Shown in pieces: positions 1 through 8,763 of a stretch of 64,000 bases of DNA. Below the pieces are notes generated by a model. That model ran no database searches, was not told the origin of the DNA, and worked only from the letters and a program-made list of their open reading frames with translations. A program made the position numbers and the translations under genes. Every line of letters begins with the position of its first letter. The stretch's first letter is position 1. Source of the stretch: an uncultured Prevotella sp. (lineage in GTDB: Bacteria > Bacteroidota > Bacteroidia > Bacteroidales > Bacteroidaceae); contig CAKQDG010000004.1 in NCBI GenBank assembly GCA_934219025.1, positions 5,096-69,095 on the forward strand. The letters are read 5' to 3'.

Positions 1-491
1 TTTGGGAGGTGCCAAACCTTCTTCTTCAGAAGACGCCAGCCGATAAATTCACGGCCACAGCAAAACTCCGCTTTACGTCAAAGGACCAGAATCAGAGTGG
101 CGGTATAATAATGCAGGGACTTGACTACTCTGCTCTTGTTGTGAAAAGGGTGGGCGACTGCTTCCAGCTTCAGCAGCTCACTTGTAAAAGTGCAGACAAG
201 GGAAAGAGCCAAACCGTAGATGTACTTGCAACTCTTCAGCCAACAGAAATTGACAAGATAGATTATCAGCCAGGTACGCATATAGACATTTATATGCGTA
301 TGAATGTCTGCGACAGCAAATGTCAGTTCTATTACAGTCTTGATGGTAAGAAATTCACAAAAGTAGGCAAGGTCTTTAGTATGCGTGAAGGAAAATGGAT
401 TGGAGCCAAAATTGGTTTTGCTGCTTTTGAGCCTGCAGGCAAGACAAATCGTGGCTGGATTGATGCCGATTGGTTTAGAGTGACAAAATAA
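1..491 (+). CDS. GH43-type glycoside hydrolase, C-terminal part (5' truncated by window edge)
   Basis: Only the last ~163 residues are present; the frame is open to the left edge, so the true start lies outside. The visible part resembles the C-terminal concanavalin A-like beta-sandwich found after the five-bladed propeller in GH43 beta-xylosidases and arabinofuranosidases. Supporting segments are PNLLLQK, FTATAKLRF, GGIIMQGLDYSAL, FYYSLDGKKFTKVG and a C-terminal GWIDADWFRVTK. Family knowledge suggests an exported enzyme acting on xylan or arabinan side chains, but the catalytic domain is not visible, so specificity cannot be stated. The gene ends in TAA and is followed by a clear hairpin terminator. 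Confidence 0.75.
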   Translation, partial: WEVPNLLLQKTPADKFTATAKLRFTSKDQNQSGGIIMQGLDYSALVVKRVGDCFQLQQLTCKSADKGKSQTVDVLATLQPTEIDKIDYQPGTHIDIYMRMNVCDSKCQFYYSLDGKKFTKVGKVFSMREGKWIGAKIGFAAFEPAGKTNRGWIDADWFRVTK

Positions 492-517
492 AAAAATACA
501 ATTTTCTAATATATAAA

Positions 518-555
518 ACCTTGAATTCTTATAATATGGAGTTCAAGGTTTTTTT
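518..555 (+). terminator. Rho-independent terminator after the GH43 gene
   Basis: CCTTGAA (519-525) pairs with TTCAAGG (542-548), followed directly by a run of T. It lies 27 bases after the hydrolase stop and separates that gene from rprX. Confidence 0.8.
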
Positions 556-656
556 GATACTTCATAATTGTTAAGTTTATTCTTCTGTTTTGGTTAATTG
601 AATTAAATATAGTACAATTCTTTAACTAAAGTCCATAGCGTTTCTAAAAAACAGAA

Positions 657-664
657 TAAATTTG
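657..664 (+). promoter_or_regulatory. Putative -7 box (TAAATTTG) just before rprX
   Basis: TAAATTTG matches the Bacteroidota -7 consensus TAnnTTTG, but it ends only 4 bases before the rprX ATG at 669. If it is the true promoter, the transcript would be almost leaderless. No good -33 TTTG is seen at the expected distance, so confidence is limited. Confidence 0.4.
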
Positions 665-668
665 CGAC

Positions 669-2234
669 ATGAAGAAAAAAACGATATGGATAATAGCTGT
701 AGTTATGGGATTTTCGTTCCTTGCTCTGTTGTTCCTTCAGTTGAAATACATGGATGCCATGATAAAGATGAAGAAAGAACAGCTGGACGAATCTGTGAAC
801 AAGGCATTGTACCAGGCTTCAAGAAATCTTGAACTGAACGAGACTCTAAGGTATTTGGAGCGTGATGTAAACGAAACAGAACGTAGAGCTTATAAAAAAG
901 ATTCAGTGGGTAGCCGTTCTGGTATGCCTGATGGTACCGTGCAGCATTCCCATCAATATGCAGTGGCAGACAAGAACGGAAATGTGTATTCTTCTTTCGA
1001 GTTGAAGACTCTTACTGTAAAACCGTCGTCAATGCCTAAGGCAATGATACTTAGGAGTGATAGAAACTCTATTTCAGAGGCTACAAAGTCTATGAGAGAG
1101 ATTGTTAAAAACAGGTACGTATATCAGAAGGCTCTTCTTGACGAAGTGGTGTATAATATACTTTATACGGCTTCAGACAAACCCCTCAAAGAACGTGTAA
1201 ACTTTAAGCTTCTGGATCAGGATCTGAAGACTGAGCTTATGAATAATGGTGTGAATATGCCGTACCATTTTACTGTATCTACCCAAGACGGAAGGGAACA
1301 GTACAGGTGTCCGGATTACAGTAATGAGGGCGAGGAGTATAGCTATTCGCAAATATTGTTCAGAAATGATCCTATGAACAAGTCTGGTATCGTGAAAATA
1401 CACTTTCCGGACATGAACACCTACATATTCAGTAGTGTTCGCTTTATGATTCCGTCAATAGTTTTTACTGTAGTTCTTCTTATTACGTTCATATTCACTA
1501 TAGTAGTAATATTCCGTCAGAAACGATACACAGAGATAAAGAATGACTTTATCAACAATATGACGCATGAACTGAAGACTCCGATCAGCAGTATATCGCT
1601 TGCTGCACAAATGCTGAATGATGATACAGTTACCAAAAGTCCGGTTATGATGAAACACCTTGGAGGAGTAATCAATGATGAATCAAAGAGACTGCGTTTC
1701 CTTGTTGAAAAAGTTCTTCAAATGTCAATGTTTGACCGTAAGAAAGCTATCTTCAAGAAGAAAAGATTAAATATAAATGAACTTGTTGAAGGTGTGGCAA
1801 ATACTTTCACGCTCAGAGTTGAACATACGGGTGGGCATATTATTACGGATTTAAAGGCAAAATATCCTATAATATATGTTGATGAGATGCACTTTACGAA
1901 TGTCATATTCAATTTGCTTGACAATGCCGTGAAATATAAACATCCCGACAGAAGCGTGGAACTTGTTGTAAAGACCTGGAACAACGATTCGCATATATTC
2001 CTTTCTGTGAAGGACAATGGAATTGGTTTGAAAAAAGAAAACTTGAAAAAAATCTTTGAAAAGTTCTATCGCGTACATACGGGCAACGTGCATGATGTGA
2101 AGGGTTTTGGACTTGGACTTGCTTATGTGAAAAAAATAGTTGAACTTCACAAGGGCGAAATTCATGCTGAAAGCGAGAAGGGTAAAGGTACAACCTTCAT
2201 AATAGAATTGCCTATATCCAAGGAAACCGAATAA
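669..2234 (+). CDS. rprX: Sensor histidine kinase RprX
   Basis: A 521-residue membrane histidine kinase. Two transmembrane segments (about 8-25 and 259-283) bracket a ~230-residue periplasmic sensor region. The HisKA box follows, with phospho-acceptor His300 in NNMTHELKTPIS. The HATPase domain shows N box NLLDNAVKYKHPD, G1 KDNGIGL, F box FEKFYRV and G2 GFGLGLAYVKK. Sequence style and pairing with the next gene match RprX of Bacteroides fragilis, first found through effects on tetracycline-resistance gene regulation. The ATG at 669 gives a proper N-terminal signal anchor. The partner regulator begins 36 bases downstream, so the two are surely co-transcribed. Confidence 0.9.
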   Translation: MKKKTIWIIAVVMGFSFLALLFLQLKYMDAMIKMKKEQLDESVNKALYQASRNLELNETLRYLERDVNETERRAYKKDSVGSRSGMPDGTVQHSHQYAVADKNGNVYSSFELKTLTVKPSSMPKAMILRSDRNSISEATKSMREIVKNRYVYQKALLDEVVYNILYTASDKPLKERVNFKLLDQDLKTELMNNGVNMPYHFTVSTQDGREQYRCPDYSNEGEEYSYSQILFRNDPMNKSGIVKIHFPDMNTYIFSSVRFMIPSIVFTVVLLITFIFTIVVIFRQKRYTEIKNDFINNMTHELKTPISSISLAAQMLNDDTVTKSPVMMKHLGGVINDESKRLRFLVEKVLQMSMFDRKKAIFKKKRLNINELVEGVANTFTLRVEHTGGHIITDLKAKYPIIYVDEMHFTNVIFNLLDNAVKYKHPDRSVELVVKTWNNDSHIFLSVKDNGIGLKKENLKKIFEKFYRVHTGNVHDVKGFGLGLAYVKKIVELHKGEIHAESEKGKGTTFIIELPISKETE

Positions 2235-2270
2235 CGAAAATAAATATTAATAATATAAAAATTGAGAATT

Positions 2271-2969
2271 ATGGATGAAAAATTGAAAATCTTGCTTTGT
2301 GAAGATGACGAGAATCTGGGAATGTTGCTTCGTGAATACCTTCAGGCTAAGGGATACAGTGCAGAACTTTGTCCTGATGGGGAGGCTGGTTACAAAGCTT
2401 TTTTGAAAACAAAGTTTGATATTTGTGTACTTGATGTTATGATGCCAAAGAAGGATGGCTTCTCTTTGGCACAGGACATAAGACAGGCAAATGCTGAAAT
2501 TCCTATAATTTTCCTTACTGCAAAGACTTTAAAAGAGGATATCCTTGAAGGCTTTAAGATTGGTGCTGATGATTATATTACAAAACCATTCTCAATGGAA
2601 GAACTTGTGTTTCGTATAGAAGCAATTTTGCGTAGGGTTCGTGGAAAAAGAAACAAGGAAAACACTCTTTACCACATCGGCCGTTTTACTTTTGATACGC
2701 AGAAACAACTTTTGTCTATCGGCGACAAACAGACAAAACTGACAACAAAAGAGAATGAACTCCTTGCTCTCCTTTGCAGTCATGCCAATGAAATTCTTCA
2801 GCGTGATTTTGCTCTGAAAACCATTTGGATTGACGACAACTATTTTAATGCACGCTCTATGGATGTATATATTACCAAGTTGCGCAAGCATCTTAAAGAC
2901 GACGATCAGATTGAGATTATCAATATTCACGGTAAGGGATACAAACTTATCACGCCCGAGGAAGATTAA
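2271..2969 (+). CDS. rprY: Response regulator RprY (OmpR/PhoB type)
   Basis: A 232-residue regulator. The receiver domain (1-120) has the acidic pair in LLCEDDENLG, phospho-acceptor Asp55 in CVLDVMMPKKDG, and the conserved Lys in DDYITKPFSMEE. The OmpR-type winged helix occupies about 135-230 and ends with RSMDVYITKLRKHLK and IHGKGYKL. The ATG at 2271 is preferred over an in-frame TTG three codons upstream because the family begins MDEKL. It follows rprX closely and is the output partner of that kinase. RprY in Bacteroides and Porphyromonas is linked to envelope, ion and oxidative stress genes; its regulon here cannot be read from the window. Confidence 0.92.
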   Translation: MDEKLKILLCEDDENLGMLLREYLQAKGYSAELCPDGEAGYKAFLKTKFDICVLDVMMPKKDGFSLAQDIRQANAEIPIIFLTAKTLKEDILEGFKIGADDYITKPFSMEELVFRIEAILRRVRGKRNKENTLYHIGRFTFDTQKQLLSIGDKQTKLTTKENELLALLCSHANEILQRDFALKTIWIDDNYFNARSMDVYITKLRKHLKDDDQIEIINIHGKGYKLITPEED

Positions 2970-2990
2970 TTTAAAATTTTGTATTAAAAA

Positions 2991-3030
2991 AAACAGGACT
3001 AATGTTCAAGTATCAGCATTAGTCCTGTTT
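2991..3030. terminator. Bidirectional terminator between rprY and mltG
   Basis: A perfect 14-bp stem, AAACAGGACTAATG (2991-3004) with CATTAGTCCTGTTT (3017-3030), sits between convergent genes. A T-rich tail follows on the plus side and an A-run precedes it, giving a T-run on the minus strand, so it can end both transcripts. Confidence 0.85.
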
Positions 3031-3049
3031 CTTTTATCGTGCATGAGCA

Positions 3050-4081
3050 TCAGTTAATGCCCCGTTCATTAAGTGCCTTGCTGTATTTAGCAGCATTTTT
3101 CAAATGCTCCTCGTATGTTCTTGCAAAGTTATGCGTTCCACTAAAATCTTCCTTCGCACACATGTATAGATAGTCGTGGTGGATATAGTTCAGCACAGCA
3201 TCAATGCCTTTTACTGTAGGTATGCGTATTGGGCCAGGTGGCAGACCCGTATTTTTGTATGTGTTGTAAGGACTGTTTGTTGAAAGCATATTGTGGTATA
3301 TCCTCTTCAGATCAAATTGTTTCAAGGCAAATTTAATTGTTGGATCAGCCTGTAATGGCATTCCTTCTTTTAGCCTGTTGTAATACATTCCTGCAATCAT
3401 AGGCTTTTCCCCGTCGTTTGCGGTTTCCTCATCAACGATGCTTGCCAAAGTAATTACTTCTTCAGGTTTCAGTTCCATAGCCTTGGCTTTGTTCCGACGC
3501 TCAAATGTCCAGAATTTCTTATTCTCCTCGTTCATTTTTTCAAGGAATTTGCTTACAGAAGTGTTCCAATACATATCGTATGTGTTTGGGATGAACATAC
3601 AATAGATGGTTTCTTTGGTATATCCATATTTTCTGCAAACGGTGTCGTTTGTGATAGCATCAAGAAACTCCTTGCTGCTGAACATCATTTTTCTGGATAC
3701 TGCATCTGCAAGCTTGTCGAGAGTTCTGACAGATGGAATCGTGAGGTTTACGGGTGCCTGCATTCCGCTTTTCAATTTGCGAAAAACTGCAAGGGGACCG
3801 TTGCTTGTTGTTATCTCAAATCTTCCAGTGTGAATGTTGTCTCCGTAAGACGAATGTCTGACGATGGTTCTGAATCCTGTCATCGAATGTTTTTTCGAGA
3901 TGACGGCAAGCTTGTTGTAAACGGAATCAATGTTATCGTCATTGTCAATATACAGATATTGCTTTTGTGGCATTGCGAGCATTGCCGAAAAGAAATAGTA
4001 ATATACAAGCCCTGCTATTATCAAGGCGCATGTGCATGACAGATACACAAATTTTTTCTGAAAAAGATTTTTCCTGTTCAT
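3050..4081 (-). CDS. mltG: Endolytic murein transglycosylase MltG (YceG-like)
   Basis: 343 residues: a short cytoplasmic N-terminus, one transmembrane helix (about 10-33) and a periplasmic YceG domain. The family signature is seen in ITLASIVDEETAND, whose first Glu corresponds to the catalytic residue, then IAGMYYNRL, GMPLQADPTIKFAL and LPPGPIRIPTVKGI. MltG cleaves nascent glycan strands in the membrane and influences glycan length. The ATG at 4081 is chosen; an in-frame GTG at 4126 would put the start inside the terminator hairpin of the upstream udp gene. There is no linked pabC or tmk, unlike in proteobacteria. Confidence 0.9.
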   Translation of the reverse strand: MNRKNLFQKKFVYLSCTCALIIAGLVYYYFFSAMLAMPQKQYLYIDNDDNIDSVYNKLAVISKKHSMTGFRTIVRHSSYGDNIHTGRFEITTSNGPLAVFRKLKSGMQAPVNLTIPSVRTLDKLADAVSRKMMFSSKEFLDAITNDTVCRKYGYTKETIYCMFIPNTYDMYWNTSVSKFLEKMNEENKKFWTFERRNKAKAMELKPEEVITLASIVDEETANDGEKPMIAGMYYNRLKEGMPLQADPTIKFALKQFDLKRIYHNMLSTNSPYNTYKNTGLPPGPIRIPTVKGIDAVLNYIHHDYLYMCAKEDFSGTHNFARTYEEHLKNAAKYSKALNERGIN

Positions 4082-4090
4082 AATTCTTCT

Positions 4091-4128
4091 TTTACCAAAA
4101 GAGTGAATGGCATAATGCCGATTCACTC
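4091..4128 (-). terminator. Terminator of the uridine phosphorylase gene (minus strand)
   Basis: GAGTGAAT-GGC (4101-4111) pairs with GCC-G-ATTCACTC (4117-4128), with one bulge. On the minus strand it is followed by TTTTGGTAAA. It lies between the udp stop (4146) and the mltG ATG (4081). Confidence 0.65.
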
Positions 4129-4145
4129 TGTTGGTTATAATTCTT

Positions 4146-5024
4146 TTATATTCTTTCGAGCACTATTTTTATCAGGTCGTCTATATGGTTCTTGTATCCA
4201 GTGTCGGCTTTCTGTGCCACTCTGTTGGCTATCACCATACAACATGTTGTGGCTTTGTGTCCCATAAGTTTTGCCAAACCTGCGAGAGCAGAACTTTCCA
4301 TTTCAAAGTTTGTTATTTTCTGTCCCTCGTATTCAAAACTTTCAATTTTTGCATTTTGGTTTGGGTCGGCGAGCGGAATCCTCAGTTGTCTTCCCTGCGG
4401 ACCAAAAAATCCTCCGCATGCTATCGTTATGCCTCTAACCATATCGTCGCCTGCTATTCTTTCAACAAGTTCTTCGTCGGCGGAAATGACATAAGGTGCA
4501 GGTGCGCACATATTGCCGCTCCATCCCATATGGTTTAGGAAAGCTCTCTCCATCTGAAGATTGCACACGGCATTTCTTCCAGAATAGAAGTTGAGCAGTC
4601 CGTCAAAGCCAATAGACTTTTGTGAGCATATGAATGTTCCTGTGGGAGTAAAAGTCTGCAATCCTCCACATGTTCCAATTCTCACCATGGTGAGTTGTCT
4701 GAAACTGTCGTTCTCTTCTCTTGTCTTGAAGTTTATGTTTGCAAGGGCGTCAAGTTCATTAACAACAATGTCCACATTGTCGCAGCCTATACCTGTTGAT
4801 ACAACAGTGATTCTTTTGCCGTTGTATGTTCCTGTTATCGTGTGAAACTCTCTGCTTTCTATGTCGCATTCTTTTTTATCGAAATGAGAAGCCACGAGTG
4901 AAACTCTGCCGGGGTCGCCCACCAGAATTACTTTGTCTGCAAGATATTCAGGCTTTACATGTAGATGAAAAACACTTCCGTCACTGTTGATGATCAGTTC
5001 TGATTCTGCAAAATACCTTTTCAT
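4146..5024 (-). CDS. udp: Uridine phosphorylase / nucleoside phosphorylase
   Basis: 292 residues of the PNP_UDP_1 family. Phosphate-binding motif GDPGRVSLV lies near residue 36. STGIGCDNVDIVVNEL and MVRIGTCGGLQ follow in the central sheet, and the ribose-binding FEMESSALAGLAKLMG near 240. It phosphorolyses uridine (possibly related nucleosides) to base and ribose-1-phosphate in the cytoplasm for pyrimidine salvage. Length and the EMES motif favour the uridine-type group of Bacteroidetes; substrate range is inferred. A possible -7 box lies about 50 bases upstream inside the end of the preceding gene, so it probably has its own promoter. Confidence 0.85.
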   Translation of the reverse strand: MKRYFAESELIINSDGSVFHLHVKPEYLADKVILVGDPGRVSLVASHFDKKECDIESREFHTITGTYNGKRITVVSTGIGCDNVDIVVNELDALANINFKTREENDSFRQLTMVRIGTCGGLQTFTPTGTFICSQKSIGFDGLLNFYSGRNAVCNLQMERAFLNHMGWSGNMCAPAPYVISADEELVERIAGDDMVRGITIACGGFFGPQGRQLRIPLADPNQNAKIESFEYEGQKITNFEMESSALAGLAKLMGHKATTCCMVIANRVAQKADTGYKNHIDDLIKIVLERI

Positions 5025-5075
5025 AATATTCTTGTTATTTAGTTAAAAAAGATGTTTTATCTTTGATATATTATG

Positions 5076-5083
5076 CAAAATTA
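5076..5083 (-). promoter_or_regulatory. Putative -7 box for udp (TAATTTTG, minus strand)
   Basis: CAAAATTA on the plus strand reads TAATTTTG on the minus strand, matching TAnnTTTG. It overlaps the last codon of the preceding PD40 gene and is 52 bases before the udp ATG. The -33 region is weak. Confidence 0.4.
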
Positions 5084-6256
5084 TATAAGATTTTCCGCAT
5101 TACGAATTTTCTTCTCGATGATTTCTATCTGTTTTTCTCTTTTTTCGCAGTCTTTTTCTAATTTTATGATTGTTTTACTTATGGATTTCTTGTTCTCTTT
5201 ATCTGATTTTGAGTATGAAATCCGCATTTGCTCAAGAAGTTTATTGTCCGTTTCCTGTTGTACGGTCAATTTTATTCTTTCATTATACAGCTTTTTACTT
5301 GAAGCAGAGTGCAGGTCGTCTTCGCTTTTACAAATCCTTTTGTCATTTATTACCAGATAGTGGCTTTTGGGTAATTGTATGGAATTCCCTTTTATTTTCA
5401 TTAGCTCTTCAAGTCTTTTCTTTGCATCATCAACGTCCTTCTTGCGTGTCCATGTATCAGAAATCTTTGAGATGTGCGCAAGTGCTTCCAATTTTTTCTG
5501 TGGGATATTTGCGTTGTTGTCAATCCACCTTTCTGTTGTTGGTATAAATGTATAGATGCAAACTTTCCCCTTAGGTTGGTTTCTGTTCGTAACCAGCCAT
5601 CCAAGAGAATTCAAGTCGTCAATTATGCAGCAATAGTCGTCGGCAACAGAATTATATGGAAGTCCTATGTTTTCAGGTTTGTAGAATGTCATAGAGTCTG
5701 TGTTGAGCCTTGTTACAAAGATGTCTCTTCCTCCAATAGACTTTGTCTTGCTTTTTGCAGAAAAGTACAGTGTTACTCCATCCGGCATAAGATATGGATA
5801 GCCGATGTCTTCATAATCCTCGGCAAATTCCTTTACTAAACGGGCTTTTTGCCATTTCCCGCCAAGTTTCTCAGATGTATAGAGCATTAATTTGCCGTTT
5901 GTCGTTGAGTCGCTGTAAAAGCATTTGTCATTAAAATTATTTACATATGCGAGAGAATTAGGGCGCTTTACAGTTTGATTGTTCATAAACTTGTTGCAAG
6001 GCATTATTTCGCCACAGTCTTTGCTTAATGGAATATGGCTGATAAAGTTGTTCTGGTTCACCACGATGCTGTCTATGAAAACCAGTTTTGCTGTTGCAGG
6101 CAGCATGTCCTGTATATTAACAGATGGATGGACCAATTCCGTATTCTGCTTCTTCTTCTTTGCTGTTTTGATATTTTTGTTTTGTGCTTGTAAAGACAAA
6201 TTTGTAAGCAGCATTATGCAACAGATACTTAATATTGTTCTTTTGTATGAAATCAT
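5081..6256 (-). CDS. Exported PD40/WD40-like repeat protein, function unknown
   Basis: 391 residues with a Sec signal peptide (about 1-24, ending SLQAQ). The middle region carries propeller-like repeats of the PD40 type, for example GYPYLMPDGVTLYFSAKSK followed by GGRDIFVTRLN. The last ~75 residues are charged and strongly coiled-coil in character, rich in K, E and I. PD40 propellers often act as scaffolds in the periplasm or at the outer membrane of Bacteroidota; no catalytic motif was seen. It is the last gene of the minus-strand run beginning with the DUF4468 gene, 23 bases after the permease. Specific function is not assigned. Confidence 0.7.
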   Translation of the reverse strand: MISYKRTILSICCIMLLTNLSLQAQNKNIKTAKKKKQNTELVHPSVNIQDMLPATAKLVFIDSIVVNQNNFISHIPLSKDCGEIMPCNKFMNNQTVKRPNSLAYVNNFNDKCFYSDSTTNGKLMLYTSEKLGGKWQKARLVKEFAEDYEDIGYPYLMPDGVTLYFSAKSKTKSIGGRDIFVTRLNTDSMTFYKPENIGLPYNSVADDYCCIIDDLNSLGWLVTNRNQPKGKVCIYTFIPTTERWIDNNANIPQKKLEALAHISKISDTWTRKKDVDDAKKRLEELMKIKGNSIQLPKSHYLVINDKRICKSEDDLHSASSKKLYNERIKLTVQQETDNKLLEQMRISYSKSDKENKKSISKTIIKLEKDCEKREKQIEIIEKKIRNAENLI

Positions 6257-6279
6257 CTTTTACCCTTTCTGTTTCTTTC

Positions 6280-7524
6280 TTATTCGTATTTCATTGATTT
6301 TGCCGGAGTGATATGCGATACGAGGAAACTCGGTCCGATAAAGACCAAGAGACATATAATGAGAGTTGCTGCATTTATAAGCAGTATGACAGGAATATTT
6401 ATTTCTACCGGAACGTAGTCAACATAGTAGACAGAAGCATCCAGCTTTGCAAACTTTGTAGACTGTTGCAGTATTATAATTCCAAGTCCTATTGCGTCTC
6501 CTATAAGCAAGCCCTTGCTTATCAAGAAAGTTGCATACCATATGAATGTGTGTCTTATCGTTTTGTTCTTGCATCCTAAAGCTTTCAGCGTTCCAATCAT
6601 ATTAGTCCGCTCAAGAATGATTATCAGTAGACCAGAAACAATTGTTATTCCTGCCACACAGGTCATTAGCGCAAGTATAATCCAGACATTGAGGTCAAGC
6701 AGGTCGAGCCATGAGAAAATCTGTGGGTACATGTCAAGGATTGTTTCGGATGATATGGTGCTTCCGTATTTGTCCTCCTGTCGGTTGATGTTTTTCACAA
6801 GATAGTCTGATGCTTTGTCAATGCCCTTGAATTTGTTTATGCTTATTTCCAGGGCAGAGATTTGTCCTTTGTTCCATCCGTTGATTTTTATAGCGGAATA
6901 CAGGTCGCAGAAACACAGAGCCTCGTCGAATTTTGTCATATTCGTTTGGTATATGCCGCTTATTGTATATCGTCGTGCACGTATGTCATTGCCGTTCACA
7001 AAGTATGAATACACTTTGTCTCCGCATTTCAACTTTAGCTTGTCTGCAATATTTTGCGAAACCAGTATTTTGTTCCCACTTGATTCATCGCTGAATTTTG
7101 GTATACTTCCTGCTTTCATACATGAGTGTATGAACGTAGTGTCATAGTCTTCAGCTATGCCTTTGTATGCCACTCCCATGAAGTCGCTGTCTGTTTTCAG
7201 TATACCTTGAGTCATTACATATCTTTGGATATGTTTCCTTCCCGGCATCTTTTTTATGATGTCATATAGACTGTCGGACAAGCATATAGGGCTTGAAGCC
7301 GTTCCGTGAAGCATATCGAAACTTGCCACGGTAAGATCGCTGCCGAGTCCTATGACTTTGTCTCGAATGGTGTGTTTGAAACCAAATACCACGCATACGC
7401 TGATAATCATGACCGACAGGCCAATGGCCACACCGGCAGTGGCAATATAGAGTGCAGGCTTTGCCACCTTTTTCTTGCCATTGTCTGTATAGATGCGCTT
7501 TGCTAAATATAGTGGAAAATTCAT
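6280..7524 (-). CDS. FtsX-type ABC permease of the LolC/LolE family
   Basis: 414 residues with the LolC/E layout: one N-terminal helix (about 25-48), a ~230-residue periplasmic MacB-type domain, then three helices near 280-305, 328-352 and 383-405. The start MNFPLYLAKRIY and the pattern around ILERTNMIGTLKALGCKN are typical of lipoprotein-releasing permeases. It probably takes part in lipoprotein extraction from the inner membrane with an unlinked LolD-type ATPase; no ATPase is adjacent. The ATG directly abuts the stop of the aminotransferase gene, so translation is likely coupled. Confidence 0.85.
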   Translation of the reverse strand: MNFPLYLAKRIYTDNGKKKVAKPALYIATAGVAIGLSVMIISVCVVFGFKHTIRDKVIGLGSDLTVASFDMLHGTASSPICLSDSLYDIIKKMPGRKHIQRYVMTQGILKTDSDFMGVAYKGIAEDYDTTFIHSCMKAGSIPKFSDESSGNKILVSQNIADKLKLKCGDKVYSYFVNGNDIRARRYTISGIYQTNMTKFDEALCFCDLYSAIKINGWNKGQISALEISINKFKGIDKASDYLVKNINRQEDKYGSTISSETILDMYPQIFSWLDLLDLNVWIILALMTCVAGITIVSGLLIIILERTNMIGTLKALGCKNKTIRHTFIWYATFLISKGLLIGDAIGLGIIILQQSTKFAKLDASVYYVDYVPVEINIPVILLINAATLIICLLVFIGPSFLVSHITPAKSMKYE

Positions 7525-8730
7525 TTATTCCTCCTCAACTCTTCCAGGATATGCTTCAAGAGCTTTTCTTAGGATGAAGAGCGCTCTTGTCAGGTCTTCC
7601 TTCTTTAATACGTATGCTATTCTAACTTGATTACGCCCAGCACCCGGTGTGGTATAGAATCCGCTGGCTGGAGCCATCATTACAGTTTCGTTTTCATAAC
7701 AGAATTCCTCCAAACACCATCTGCAGAATTTTTCACTGTCGTCTACCGGCAGTTTCGCAACTGTATAGAATGCTCCCATTGGAATTGGAGAATAGACCCC
7801 CGGAATTCTGTTCAGACCGTCGATAAGGCATTTTCGCCTTTCCACGTATTCGTCGTAGACATCACGATAATATTCTTCAGGGGCATCCAGGGATGCTTCT
7901 GCAACAATCTGTCCGATAAGTGGTGGCGACAGACGTGCCTGACAGAATTTCATTACGGCTTGTCTTATTTCCTTGTTTTTCGTAATCAGCGCACCGATTC
8001 GTATGCCACACTCACTGTATCTTTTGCTGACAGAATCAATCAACACAACATTCTGTTCGATACCTTCAAGGTGGCAAGCACTGATATATGGAGAGCCGGT
8101 GTATATGTATTCACGATAAACTTCATCAGAGAATAGATACAGGTCATACTTCTTCACCATGTCTCGTATTTGGTTCATTTCCCTTCTTGTATAGAGGTAT
8201 CCTGTTGGGTTGTTGGGGTTACATATCAAAATTGCCCTGGTCTTGTCGTTTATCAGTTCCTCAAACTTTTCCACCTTTGGCAGTGAGAATCCCTCTTCGA
8301 TTGTTGTTGCAATTGTTCTGATTTTTGCACCTGCAGAGATAGCAAATGCCATATAGTTTGCATAAGCCGGTTCTGGTACAATAATCTCGTCTCCGGGGTT
8401 TAGACAAGACATAAAGGCGAAGAGTACGGCTTCGCTTCCGCCACATGTCACGATTATGTCGTCGGGTGTTACATTGATGTTGTATTTCTTGTAGTAGTCT
8501 ACAAGCTTTTCCCTATAGCTCAGGTAGCCTTGAGATGGTGAATATTCAAGAATCTTTCTGTCTATATTTTTTATGGCGTCAAGTCCTACTTTAGGTGTAG
8601 GCAAGTCTGGCTGGCCGATGTTAAGGTGATAGACTTTTATTCCTTTCTTTTTTGCTGCGGTTGCAAGAGGTGCGAGCTTCCTGATAGGAGACTCCGGCAT
8701 TTCAAGTCCGCGTACTGATATTTGAGGCAT
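7525..8730 (-). CDS. Class I/II pyridoxal-phosphate aminotransferase
   Basis: 401 residues, fold type I. Visible signatures are NIGQPDLPTP near 38, CGGSEAVLFA near 97, NPNNPTGYL near 172, the PLP-Schiff-base lysine in DSVSKRYSECGIRIG near 235, and the carboxylate-binding Arg in GRNQVRIAYV near 375. It transfers amino groups between an amino acid and a 2-oxo acid. The AspC-like architecture suggests aspartate or aromatic amino acids, but sequence alone does not fix the substrate. It follows the porin by 33 bases and abuts the permease downstream. Confidence 0.88.
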   Translation of the reverse strand: MPQISVRGLEMPESPIRKLAPLATAAKKKGIKVYHLNIGQPDLPTPKVGLDAIKNIDRKILEYSPSQGYLSYREKLVDYYKKYNINVTPDDIIVTCGGSEAVLFAFMSCLNPGDEIIVPEPAYANYMAFAISAGAKIRTIATTIEEGFSLPKVEKFEELINDKTRAILICNPNNPTGYLYTRREMNQIRDMVKKYDLYLFSDEVYREYIYTGSPYISACHLEGIEQNVVLIDSVSKRYSECGIRIGALITKNKEIRQAVMKFCQARLSPPLIGQIVAEASLDAPEEYYRDVYDEYVERRKCLIDGLNRIPGVYSPIPMGAFYTVAKLPVDDSEKFCRWCLEEFCYENETVMMAPASGFYTTPGAGRNQVRIAYVLKKEDLTRALFILRKALEAYPGRVEEE

Positions 8731-8763
8731 ATTTATAATTATTTTTTCTGTTCTGTTTGTTTT

